Below, piece by piece: positions 43,583-51,389 of a stretch of DNA of 64,000 nt. Origin of the DNA: JACMLC01 sp963720235 (GTDB lineage Bacteria > Acidobacteriota > Blastocatellia > Pyrinomonadales > Pyrinomonadaceae); assembly GCA_963720235.1 (NCBI GenBank), contig OY970389.1, forward strand, positions 2,046,001-2,110,000, given 5' to 3'. Under the pieces are notes generated by a model. The model saw only the letters and a list, made by a program, of their open reading frames with translations. It did not search any database and was not told where the DNA came from. Both the position numbers and the translations under genes were made by a program. The stretch's first letter is position 1. Each line of letters opens with the position of its first letter.

Positions 43583-44722
43583 TTTTAAAATTGCTCTTGA
43601 GATAACAATGCGTTGAATCTCGCTTGTGCCTTCGTAGATGGTCGTGACGCGCGCGTCGCGGTACATGCGTTCGACCGGATAGTCGCGCGAGTAGCCGTTG
43701 CCGCCGTGTATCTGCACGGCTTCGGCGCAGACTTTGTTCGCCGTCTCCGAGGCAAAGAGCTTCGCCATCGCAGCATAATAGCCTGTCTGTTTGTGGCCCT
43801 CGTCCTTCATCGCTGCGGCGCGAAGCGTGAGCAGTCGCGCGGCATCCGTCCATGTCGCCATGTCCGAGAGCTTAAATTGTATAGCTTGAAATTCCGAGAT
43901 AGGCTGCCCGAATGCCTGTCGCTCTTTGGCATACTTCAAAGCTTCATCGAGCGCGCCCTGTGCAATCCCCGTCGCGAGCGCGCCGATGCCGACGCGCCCG
44001 TTGTCCAGACTATTGAAAGCGACCTTCAAGCCGTTGCCCTCGCCGCCGAGCATGTTCTCAACAGGCACACGCACATCCGCGAAATTCATCTCCGCGGTTT
44101 GCGAAGCGCGCTGGCCCATCTTGTGCTCGATGCCCGAAACCGTTAAGCCATCGGATTCTTTGTCCACGATGAAGGAAGTGACGCCGGTTTTGCCTCCCTC
44201 GCGGTCTGTGACGGCCATCACGATATACACGTCCGCGACGCCGCCGCTAGTGACCCAGGACTTTGTGCCGTTGATGATGTAAGAGTCTCCATCGCGTACG
44301 GCGCGCGTTTTAAGGTTTGTCGCATCGGAGCCTGCCTGCGGCTCTGAGAGACAGAACGCGCCGAGCTTTTCTCCGCGCGCAAGCGGGACAAGATATTTTT
44401 GTTTCTGCTCATCCGTGCCGAAGCTCAAGATTGGATAGCAGCAGACGGAATTTGTGACGCCGACAATCACGCAGACGGAAGCATCCGCGCGCGCAATCTC
44501 TTCGAGCGCGATTGCATAAGCGACTGTATCGAACCCTGCGCCGCCCCACTCTTCGGGGATAATCATTCCCAAGAGGCCAAGCTCTGCCAGCCCCTTTAAT
44601 TGCTCATGCGGAAAACGCGCGTGCTCGTCATACTCTTTCGCGCGCGGCGCAATCTCGCCCGCCACAAACTCGCGCACGGATGCCTGCACCATCCGCTGTT
44701 CTTCGGAAAGCTCAAAATCCAC
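43574..44722 (-). CDS. Acyl-CoA dehydrogenase
   Basis: FAD enzyme catalysing alpha-beta desaturation of acyl-CoA, first step of fatty-acid or branched-chain breakdown. The 382 residues show the ACAD order: LTEEQ-type opening LSEEQRMVQASVREF, LSEPQAGSDATNLKT, FAD loop WVTSGGVADVYIVMA, RQAFGQPISEFQAIQ, QIHGGNGYSRDYPVERMYRD, and catalytic base Glu364 in YEGTSEIQR. The Glu in the C-terminal motif places it with short/medium-chain enzymes rather than isovaleryl-CoA dehydrogenase. No electron-transfer flavoprotein gene is next to it. Chain-length preference is not predictable here. Confidence 0.95.
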   Translation of the reverse strand: MDFELSEEQRMVQASVREFVAGEIAPRAKEYDEHARFPHEQLKGLAELGLLGMIIPEEWGGAGFDTVAYAIALEEIARADASVCVIVGVTNSVCCYPILSFGTDEQKQKYLVPLARGEKLGAFCLSEPQAGSDATNLKTRAVRDGDSYIINGTKSWVTSGGVADVYIVMAVTDREGGKTGVTSFIVDKESDGLTVSGIEHKMGQRASQTAEMNFADVRVPVENMLGGEGNGLKVAFNSLDNGRVGIGALATGIAQGALDEALKYAKERQAFGQPISEFQAIQFKLSDMATWTDAARLLTLRAAAMKDEGHKQTGYYAAMAKLFASETANKVCAEAVQIHGGNGYSRDYPVERMYRDARVTTIYEGTSEIQRIVISRAILKEG

Positions 44723-44839
44723 TTTGTCTTTGCTCCTCCTCTTTCGCTTGAAACTAGCACAGGCTTTGAGATTGGAACAAGCTATAAGATGCCATTAGAT
44801 AATTAGCCACAGAGGCACAGAGACACGGAGGAAGGGCAA

Positions 44840-45440
44840 AACTAAACCACTCTGCACTGAAAGTGCAGAGATTTGACCGATGACTGAAAGTCCAGCTATT
44901 CCAAGATGAATGTTTCAGTCTCTTCGTTGGAGGCTTCTCGATGATGCTCCAGATACTCCTGCACCATCTCTTCGGTAATGTTGCCTGTGCTCCATGCGCC
45001 GTACCCGATAGCCCAGAAGTGTCTGCCCCAATATCTTTTCCGTAGCTCTGGATATTCTTGTTGCAGCATCCGTGAAGTTCGCCCCTTGAACCGTTTAACC
45101 AAATCTGAGAGTGCTTTGGATGGCGGATACTCAATGTGCATGTGGACATGGTCTTTGCTCACCACGCCTTTGAGGATCTTGACATCTTCGGCATCACAGA
45201 TTTGAATCAACAGGTCACGACAGCGAACCTTAATGTCATCTGTCAGCACATGATAGCGGTACTTGGTGGCCCAAATCAGATGGACGGTTAATCTGCTGAC
45301 AGTATGGCTGCCGTATCGGTTCTCTTTTATGCTCTCGCACTTCTAGCATGTCCAGAAGTGTGTAGCAACTGAAAGTCTTGCACCGAAGGTGCATAGCTTT
45401 AACTACCGGCTTGGGACAGTAAATGAACAACAGGTGAAAG
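44840..45440 (-). mobile_element. IS200/IS605-family insertion element, single-gene (boundaries approximate)
   Basis: It contains one tnpA-type frame and no tnpB. Subterminal hairpins of related sequence stand at each end: CTCTGCACTGAAAGTGCAGA plus G (44850-44870) and TGCACCGAAGGTGCA (45379-45393). The word ACTGAAAGTC recurs next to both (44882 and 45368). Such end hairpins are recognised as single strands by TnpA in this family. Exact cleavage sites cannot be fixed by eye. Confidence 0.75.
44896..45330 (-). pseudogene. tnpA: IS200-family transposase TnpA lacking a normal start codon
   Basis: Y1 HUH single-strand transposase. From GTG 45249 the frame encodes 117 residues with the HUH motif in KDHVHMHIEYPP and the catalytic Tyr in MVQEYLEHH, both intact, plus GRHFWAIGYGAWSTGNITEE. 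In the same frame upstream lie 27 more conserved residues (KENRYGSHTVSRLTVHLIW...), which belong to the fold. That stretch has no ATG, GTG or TTG; at the expected start (45328-45330) the codon is ATA. Either the start was lost by mutation, or an unusual start is used. Without this stretch a core beta-strand is missing, so I call it a probable pseudogene. The start problem is what I see; inactivity is inference. Confidence 0.8.
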
Positions 45441-45589
45441 TCATAAAATAGTTCAATCCTGCTTTACTTCTCTCTTCTTTCTCTGTGTCTTTGTGTCTCT
45501 GTGGCTAAATAATTTTCAGCGATAAACTTGCTGCTCTTTTCCCGCATCCATTACAATACAGATTGCTCTGGCCTGTTTTTTCGCAAGCG

Positions 45590-46411
45590 ATGAAATCACT
45601 GTTGCTCTCTGCGCTGGCCGCTTATGTGGTGGCAGCGATACATGCAATCCTTGCGTTCGTTAATAAACGGCGCACGCTGGAGCGCGTCTCGCTGTTTGCG
45701 CTCGCCATAGGCTTTACGCTGCACACGGTCTCGCTCATTATTGACTGGGCGCAGGACGGTCGGTATCCGCTCTTTGGAATACGCGAGACGCTCTCGTTTC
45801 TGGCGTGGACGCTGGCCGCGACTTACGGGCTGACGCTCTTTCGCTATCGCACGCTGCTCGCTCTCGGAAGTTTTACGCTGCCGTTGATTGCTGTGTTAAC
45901 TTTTCTGGCAAGCATCGCGCGCAATAATTCTCAGACCGGAGTGGTTGAGGTCGGAGCCGGAGCAGCATGGCTTTTCCCGGTGCACACGACGCTCTTGCTC
46001 TTTGCCTATGCAGCCTTCTTCGTCGTCTTTGCAGCGAGTGTGATGTACCTGCTGCAAGAGCGCGAATTGAAATTGAAGACGTTCAGCGCAATCTTTCACA
46101 GGCTGCCGTCGCTCTCGACAGTCAACGAGATTGCGACGAGCGCGGCGGGAATCGGTTTTACTTTATTGACGCTCGGCCTGCTGGCGGGTATGGTCTGGTC
46201 ATCGTCGCGCGACGGCAGGCTCTGGCATAATGACCCGAAAGAGATTTTCGCCGCGCTGACGTGGCTGCTCTATCTTGGCTTGATACTTTATCGCTCGACT
46301 GCGCAATGGCGCGGGCGCAGGGCCGCATGGCTCGGCGTAGCGGGCTTTGCTCTTGTGCTCTGCACTTTCGTTGTCGCGCGAATGTTTGAGAGCTATCACG
46401 TTTTTGGTTAA
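45590..46411 (+). CDS. hemX: CcsA/ResC/HemX-like cytochrome c assembly membrane protein
   Basis: A polytopic membrane protein (273 residues, about eight helices) of the CcsA/CcmC haem-handling family. Its heme region is degenerate but readable: GRLWHNDPKEIFAALTWLLYLGL corresponds to the WWxxDPKE...W block. Conserved His residues occur in FTLHTVSLI and FPVHTTLL. Placement upstream of hemA and hemC matches hemX of the Bacillus hemAXCDBL cluster, where it affects glutamyl-tRNA reductase level. ATG 45590 is preferred to a TTG nine codons earlier. The gene symbol is by context and homology and is tentative. Confidence 0.78.
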   Translation: MKSLLLSALAAYVVAAIHAILAFVNKRRTLERVSLFALAIGFTLHTVSLIIDWAQDGRYPLFGIRETLSFLAWTLAATYGLTLFRYRTLLALGSFTLPLIAVLTFLASIARNNSQTGVVEVGAGAAWLFPVHTTLLLFAYAAFFVVFAASVMYLLQERELKLKTFSAIFHRLPSLSTVNEIATSAAGIGFTLLTLGLLAGMVWSSSRDGRLWHNDPKEIFAALTWLLYLGLILYRSTAQWRGRRAAWLGVAGFALVLCTFVVARMFESYHVFG

Positions 46412-46439
46412 AGCAATTTGCAAACGGAGCAAGAAGCTG

Positions 46440-47045
46440 ATGCTAAAAAAACTTACAACTCTCGGCTGTATATTGGTTTTGATTCTTGCCTGCTGTTTGC
46501 GGGGCGCACCCGCGCGGACAAGCTCACAACATTCAGGTGTTGCTCTTGAAGGCATCGGAATTGATACCATCAGGATTGGCACGTCTTCCAAAAAGGATGT
46601 GATTGCGCTCTATGGCGAAGATTTCAAGTTGATTGCTCATAACCAATATTCGTATGAGATGGTTTATAAATCCGGCATCTCTTTCTACTATTGCTACAAA
46701 GACACGTCGGAAAAAATCTTCCTCGTCAAAATCGAGCCGCACAGCAAGGTCTCGACCAGCAAAGGCATCGTCGGCGGCGAGAGCACTCTGGCAGATGTCT
46801 TTAATGTGTATGGAAAGATTGACGTGTCAACTACGGCGGACTATGAAATTCTGGCCGCCGAATATGACGGAGTACATTTTTTCATCAAGTCGAACTTAAA
46901 GTACGATGAAGATCCTAATAGCTCTCTGGATAAGCTGTTGCCTCTCAAAATAAGTGAGATAAATATCGTGCCGCCGCAGGTGAACAGCAGTTTCTGCCAA
47001 GAATTTGACCAAAAGGATGAGTCCGCACGTCTAAAGGACTGGTGA
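46440..47045 (+). CDS. Exported protein of unknown function inside the hem gene run
   Basis: About 201 residues. The N-terminus (MLKKLTTLGCILVLILACCL) is a signal peptide with a possible lipobox (ILAC), so it may be lipid-anchored. Two KSG/KGI-type beta segments (MVYKSGISFYYCYK, STSKGIVGGESTLADVFNVYG) repeat a pattern also seen in small SmpA/YlxW-like envelope proteins. No motif is diagnostic. The start follows GGAGCAAGAAGCTG, a fair site. GC is lower than in hemX and hemA on either side, so it may be an inserted gene. The function is unknown. Confidence 0.6.
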   Translation: MLKKLTTLGCILVLILACCLRGAPARTSSQHSGVALEGIGIDTIRIGTSSKKDVIALYGEDFKLIAHNQYSYEMVYKSGISFYYCYKDTSEKIFLVKIEPHSKVSTSKGIVGGESTLADVFNVYGKIDVSTTADYEILAAEYDGVHFFIKSNLKYDEDPNSSLDKLLPLKISEINIVPPQVNSSFCQEFDQKDESARLKDW

Positions 47046-47141
47046 AGCAATCTGTTATTAAAGCTTGTTGCGTATCATGTTTGAAATGAGCCAAAGCGTC
47101 GAATCCTTTCAAATGTTTGTTGTGAGCTGACCGCCACGTTT

Positions 47142-48422
47142 ATGTCAATAGTTCTCGTCGGACTAAATCATAAAACCGCGCCTGTGGCCCTGCGCGAGCG
47201 TCTGGCCTTTACGGACGAGGTGTGCACAGAGAGCCTGCGCGCGCTGGTTGACGGGACGGTTGTGCGCGAAGGCTTGATTGTCTCGACATGCAACCGCGTC
47301 GAAGTGCTGGCCGAGATGGGACAGGCGCGCGGAGACGCAGCCGCATCTCACATCACAAACTTTTTAAGCGACACGCGCGCCATCCCGCACAAAGATTTCA
47401 CCAAACATCTCTACACGCACACTGACGACGAAGCTGTGCGTCACATCTTTCGCGTAGCATCTTCGCTGGATGCGATGGTCGTGGGCGAGGCGCAGGTCTT
47501 GGGCCAGGTGCGCCGCGCATATTCTCTCGCCGTCGAAGCCGGAACCGCAGGACGCGTGCTCAATCGTCTTGTCCATCACGCCTTTCATGTCGCCAAGCGT
47601 GTTCGCAGCGAAACAGGCATCGCTTCCAATGCAGTCTCAATCAGCTACATGGCCGTCGAGTTGGGGCGCAAGATTTTCGGCTCGCTCAAAGATTCCACAG
47701 TTCTCCTTGTCGGCGCGGGCGAGATGGCTGAGCTCGCCGCGCGGCATCTCATCAACGCCGGAGCAACGCGCCTGCTCGTTGCCAATCGCACGCCGGAGGC
47801 TGCAAACAAATTGGCGACAGAATTTAAGGGCGAAGCGATTAGCATGGAGCAACTCACGTCGCATCTGCCACAGGCGGACATAGTCATCTGCTCGACTGGC
47901 GCGGGCGAATATGTCATCACGCGCGAGATGGCGCGCAAGGCACGCGCGCGGCGGCGCACACGCCCTTCGTTCTTCATAGACATCAGCGTCCCGCGCAATA
48001 TTGACCCGGCCATCGGCGAGATTAACAACCTCTTCGTCTTTGACATAGACGACCTCGAAGCTGTCATTACTTCCAACATCAGAGAGCGCGAGCGCGAGGC
48101 TGAACGCGCGGAGCTCATCGTCGAATCGGAATTGATGCAATTTCAACAAGCCCTGCGCGCGCTCGACATAGGCCCGCAGATTGGCGCGCTCAGGCAGAAG
48201 ATGCAGGACATAGCGCGCACTGAACTCGCGCGCCAGCGACATCGTCTGGGCCAACTCACACCCGAACAGGAACGCGCCATCGAATCGCTGCTCATCTCAA
48301 CCGTCAACAAGATTTCTCATCCGGTGATGCATCGCATGCGTCGCTCCTATGGCATGGGAGACGAGCAGGACGCGCGCGCGTGGCGCGACCTCTTTGACCC
48401 GGAAGAGTCTAGGGAAGAATGA
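47142..48422 (+). CDS. hemA: Glutamyl-tRNA reductase
   Basis: NADPH-dependent reduction of Glu-tRNA to glutamate-1-semialdehyde, first committed step of C5 haem synthesis. 426 residues. GLNHKTAPVALRERLAF opens the catalytic domain, with nucleophile Cys50 in VSTCNRVE and VGEAQVLGQVRRAY. The NADPH domain starts TVLLVGAGEMAELAARHL and continues VANRTPEAA. A C-terminal helix supports dimerisation. It overlaps hemC by 4 bases (ATGA). HemL and HemB are not in the window. It is expected to be feedback-regulated by haem in related bacteria, not visible here. Confidence 0.97.
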   Translation: MSIVLVGLNHKTAPVALRERLAFTDEVCTESLRALVDGTVVREGLIVSTCNRVEVLAEMGQARGDAAASHITNFLSDTRAIPHKDFTKHLYTHTDDEAVRHIFRVASSLDAMVVGEAQVLGQVRRAYSLAVEAGTAGRVLNRLVHHAFHVAKRVRSETGIASNAVSISYMAVELGRKIFGSLKDSTVLLVGAGEMAELAARHLINAGATRLLVANRTPEAANKLATEFKGEAISMEQLTSHLPQADIVICSTGAGEYVITREMARKARARRRTRPSFFIDISVPRNIDPAIGEINNLFVFDIDDLEAVITSNIREREREAERAELIVESELMQFQQALRALDIGPQIGALRQKMQDIARTELARQRHRLGQLTPEQERAIESLLISTVNKISHPVMHRMRRSYGMGDEQDARAWRDLFDPEESREE

Positions 48423-49354
48423 AGTCCAGTTTAATCATCGGCTCGCGCGGCTCGCGGCTTGCGCTCTGGCAGGCTGAGTGGGTCAAGGCATCGCTTGAAG
48501 CGCATCACACACATCTCAAAGTCCACATCGAAATCATCAAAACTTCCGGCGATGTCTTGAAAAATGTCTCGCTCGCGGTCATCGGCGGCAAGGGCGTTTT
48601 TACCAAAGAGCTTGAAGAAGCTCTGCTCGACGGGCGTATAGACCTCGCCGTTCATTCCTTAAAAGATTTGCCGACAATTTTGCCTGACAAGCTTGCAATC
48701 GCTGCTATCACAAAACGCGAAGACGCGCGCGATGCGCTTGTCATGCCTGCTAATGCAGAAGCAGGAACACATTCGCTCTCAACGCTTGTTGCCGGAGCAG
48801 TTGTCGGCACATCGAGCCCGCGTCGTCTGGCCCAGTTGACACACTTGCGGCCAGACCTCGCAATCAAAGATTTAAGAGGCAATGTTGACACGCGGCTGCG
48901 CAAGCTTGACGCGGGCGAGTATGAGGCTGTGATACTTGCTTCGGCGGGCTTGCGCAGGCTCGGCCTCGCAGAGCGCATCAGCGCAGCCCTTGAACCGGAA
49001 GAGATGCTGCCCGCCGTCGGACAAGGCGCGCTTGGGATAGAGACTCGCGCAGATGATTTGGAAACGATTGCGCTTCTCGCCGGGCTCGAACATGCAGAGA
49101 CGCGCGCGGCCTGCACAGCCGAACGCTCGCTGCTTCGTGAGCTTGGCGGAGGCTGCCAGCTACCGATTGCAGGGCATGCAACTGTCAACGGAGAAACTCT
49201 GCGGCTTGATGGATTGGTAGCGAGTGTCAACGGCGAGAGACTGATACGCGAGACGATTGAAAGTACGATTGCAGGCGCGGCCCAAGCGGGCAAGACATTG
49301 GCCCAGAGACTTCTCGATAAAGGCGCGGCTTCTTTGATTGAGCTTAATCTTTAA
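48419..49354 (+). CDS. hemC: Porphobilinogen deaminase (hydroxymethylbilane synthase)
   Basis: It polymerises four porphobilinogen into hydroxymethylbilane. 311 residues with RGSRLALWQAEWVKA, KTSGDVLKNVSLA, GKGVFTKELEEALL, HSLKDLPT, GTSSPRRLAQL, LRGNVDTRLRKL, the dipyrromethane-cofactor Cys246 in LGGGCQLPI and a C-terminal domain with ETIESTIAGAAQAG. The start overlaps the hemA stop by 4 bases, and hemD follows after a family A palindrome, so the pathway order hemA-hemC-hemD matches substrate flow. Confidence 0.97.
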   Translation: MKSSLIIGSRGSRLALWQAEWVKASLEAHHTHLKVHIEIIKTSGDVLKNVSLAVIGGKGVFTKELEEALLDGRIDLAVHSLKDLPTILPDKLAIAAITKREDARDALVMPANAEAGTHSLSTLVAGAVVGTSSPRRLAQLTHLRPDLAIKDLRGNVDTRLRKLDAGEYEAVILASAGLRRLGLAERISAALEPEEMLPAVGQGALGIETRADDLETIALLAGLEHAETRAACTAERSLLRELGGGCQLPIAGHATVNGETLRLDGLVASVNGERLIRETIESTIAGAAQAGKTLAQRLLDKGAASLIELNL

Positions 49355-49381
49355 GTTTCAAAGGTGAGAAGAAAAAGAAAG

Positions 49382-49495
49382 TTTCCCGCAAAGGCGCAAA
49401 GGCGCAGAGGAAGACCGCAAAGCTGTTGAGCATTAACTTATCTTGAAAGCTTTCTTTGCGTCTTTTCTTTGCGCCTTTGCGCCTTTGCGGGAAAT
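49382..49495. repeat. CGCAAAGG-word palindrome, family A, between hemC and hemD
   Basis: The left arm is TTTCCCGCAAAGGCGCAAAG followed by GCGCAGAGGAAG; the right arm carries TTCTTTGCGCCTTTGCGCCT followed by TTGCGGGAAA. About 50 bases separate them. It ends 16 bases before the hemD ATG, which lacks a Shine-Dalgarno sequence. Confidence 0.9.
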
Positions 49496-49510
49496 TCTTT
49501 AATCTTCAAC

Positions 49511-50341
49511 ATGGAAATCACTCCACAAAAAAAATCTCAGACCGTAGAGCCGCTCAAGGGTCGCACCATCGTCACCACACGCGCGCGCGCGCAGGCCGAA
49601 GAGTTTGCCGCGCAGCTTGAAGCATACGGCGCGCGTGTCATCTCTTGCCCGACGATTGAGATTGTCGCGCCAGAGAGTTTTGAGCCGATGGATGAAGCGA
49701 TTGAAAATCTGTACGGCTACGACTGGCTGATTTTTACGAGCGTCAATGGCGTGGACTATTTTCTACGCCGCCTCGCGGAGCGCGGGCATGACACGCTTGA
49801 GCTTGACGAACTCCGCGTCTGCGCGATTGGCGAGGCGACGGCCACGCGCCTGCGTGATGCTCAAGTCCATGTGGATGTCCTGCCCGAACAGTTTAAGGCG
49901 GAAGGCGTCTTCGCGGCTCTCAAAGATTATCTCGGCGGAGTTGAAGGTTTTCAAACTCTTAACTTTCTGATTCCGCGCGCGGCTGCGGCGCGTGATTATC
50001 TGCCGCGTGCGCTCGAAGAGGCTGGAGCGCGCGTGGATGTCGTTCCGGCCTATCGGACTGTCAAGCCTGAGACGGCAGAGCTTGGGCGCGTGGCGGCCAT
50101 GCTCGAAGGCGGCGCGATTGATTGCATCACTTTCACAAGCTCTTCAACCGTCACAAATTTCGCACAGCTCTTTGACACAACAGACCTCAGCCAACTCCTC
50201 GCAGGCGTCCGCGTAGCCTGCATCGGAGACATCACATCCGACACAGCCACGCATTACGGCCTGACCACACACATACAACCGCAAGACTTCACCATCCCGG
50301 CTCTGGCACGCGCCATCGCAGATTATTACAAATCACTCTGA
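49511..50341 (+). CDS. hemD: Uroporphyrinogen-III synthase
   Basis: It cyclises hydroxymethylbilane with ring-D inversion to uroporphyrinogen III. The 276 residues fit HemD, a poorly conserved two-domain family. Landmarks are GRTIVTTRARAQAEEFAAQL, WLIFTSVNGVDYFLRRL, VCAIGEATATRL, IPRAAAARDYLP, TFTSSSTVTNFAQLF and VACIGDITSDTATHYGL. The ATG at 49511 begins after a palindrome; an upstream in-frame ATG would read through the repeat and is rejected. Position after hemC makes the assignment firm. Confidence 0.93.
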   Translation: MEITPQKKSQTVEPLKGRTIVTTRARAQAEEFAAQLEAYGARVISCPTIEIVAPESFEPMDEAIENLYGYDWLIFTSVNGVDYFLRRLAERGHDTLELDELRVCAIGEATATRLRDAQVHVDVLPEQFKAEGVFAALKDYLGGVEGFQTLNFLIPRAAAARDYLPRALEEAGARVDVVPAYRTVKPETAELGRVAAMLEGGAIDCITFTSSSTVTNFAQLFDTTDLSQLLAGVRVACIGDITSDTATHYGLTTHIQPQDFTIPALARAIADYYKSL

Positions 50342-50357
50342 CGCTATAAACGCAGCT

Positions 50358-51146
50358 TCAATCTACAATCTGAATGCAAGTCATGTAGTTGTAAGAAATT
50401 ATGTAACTATTTCCGGTCAAAAGTCCGGGCGTTTTTATTTGGCTAGAATCGCCGCTAATAATCCAAAAATCGGCTTTACCTTTGCTTAGCCTTTTCAGAG
50501 ATTTGGCTGGAACGAACAACAGGTTGTTTTCTTTGTCATAGCGAAACGACTTTTCATCAACACTCGCCCCTTGATATGAAATACCAAAAATAGGCGTCTT
50601 ATCTTTGACGCCGCCTTTGAGTTTGACCACGTTGTCTTTTGAACGACTCAGAACGATTGAGTCCGGTTGAGCTAACTCTAGCGGCTCGAAAGAGATTGTG
50701 TAACTTTGAGAATTGCCGCTCTGGTCGTAGATGGTAACAACATTATCTTTTCGATAGCCCTCCTGGACCAGAGAAAAAACAGTTTTGTCAGCTCGCGGTG
50801 TAGGAGTTGGCAAAGGCATCACTTGCAACACCGGAAGGCCCGTGTCAATGACCGGGCAACCTCTATCAATTTCCTTTGGCCTGACAAGAAAATCATTTTG
50901 CATCTCTCGTCCGTTAAACTCTACTTTTTGAGCAAAAGAATCCTGTGAGCGCGCAAAATCTCGGAAGCTGACCGTAGCGGAAACTTCTGTGTAATCCCGG
51001 TTGGCTTCTATTTGATAATTCTGAATGAGAACAGATTTGCGAGGATTCAGGATCTTCTTTTGAAGTTGATCATAAAGGGCCAAACTACCAACTGCTAAAA
51101 CCGCGAGGAGGCCAAACGCGATGAGGCAAACTTTAATGGCTTTCAT
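50358..51146 (-). CDS. Membrane-anchored protein of unknown function
   Basis: A 262-residue protein with one N-terminal helix (about 5-25, VCLIAFGLLAVLAVGSLAL) and a beta-rich extracytoplasmic remainder. I cannot assign a domain. A Pro/Thr-rich stretch (LPTPTPRADKTVF) interrupts the fold, and one Cys occurs in RGCPVID with another near the end (MTCIQIVD), possibly a disulphide. It is distinctly lower in GC than the flanking hemD and regulator genes and more irregular in codon use, which hints at acquisition or relaxed selection. It converges on hemD. Confidence 0.6.
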   Translation of the reverse strand: MKAIKVCLIAFGLLAVLAVGSLALYDQLQKKILNPRKSVLIQNYQIEANRDYTEVSATVSFRDFARSQDSFAQKVEFNGREMQNDFLVRPKEIDRGCPVIDTGLPVLQVMPLPTPTPRADKTVFSLVQEGYRKDNVVTIYDQSGNSQSYTISFEPLELAQPDSIVLSRSKDNVVKLKGGVKDKTPIFGISYQGASVDEKSFRYDKENNLLFVPAKSLKRLSKGKADFWIISGDSSQIKTPGLLTGNSYIISYNYMTCIQIVD

Positions 51147-51225
51147 ATTGTGCTCAAACCCCGAAATTAATAGTCGAACGGAACTCTGAGTTTTTCTTTC
51201 TCAGGCGCAAAGGTTTCAGATGGAA

Positions 51226-51260
51226 GCAGCATTCCATCGGGTTAGAGGTTGGAATGCTGC
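51226..51260. other. 11-bp perfect hairpin in the divergent gap 51147-51389
   Basis: GCAGCATTCCA (51226-51236) pairs with TGGAATGCTGC (51250-51260) around TCGGGTTAGAGGT. It lies in the 243-base gap between the unknown membrane protein and the NtrC-like regulator. It could be an operator or an RNA stem; neither is demonstrated. Confidence 0.35.
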
Positions 51261-51389
51261 GGCAGCTTACTTCTGACAAAAATAATTTGCAATAGAAAAT
51301 TTTCTTGCCTCCGCGAAGGTTTCAAAAAGAGGAGAACGATAGTTTCCCTGCCGCTTCTGAATTATCGCTAATATGTTAAACTTTCAAGG

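Larger units (their letters stand above)
44803..45510. repeat. Family B palindrome arms flanking the IS200-like insertion
   Basis: The left arm is TTAGCCACAGAGGCACAGAG followed by ACACGGAGGAAG (44803-44834). The right arm ends TTTCTCTGTGTCTTTGTGTC followed by TCTGTGGCTAA (to about 45508). They are reverse complements with few mismatches, as in the family B palindromes at 12013 and 37166, but 640 bases apart. The IS200-like element fills the loop, so it seems to have inserted into a pre-existing palindrome. Confidence 0.8.

Noticed and set aside
45236..45430. Separate 64-residue minus-strand protein upstream of tnpA
   Set aside because: It is the +1-frame reading of the same IS region; the conserved TnpA N-terminus lies in the other frame.
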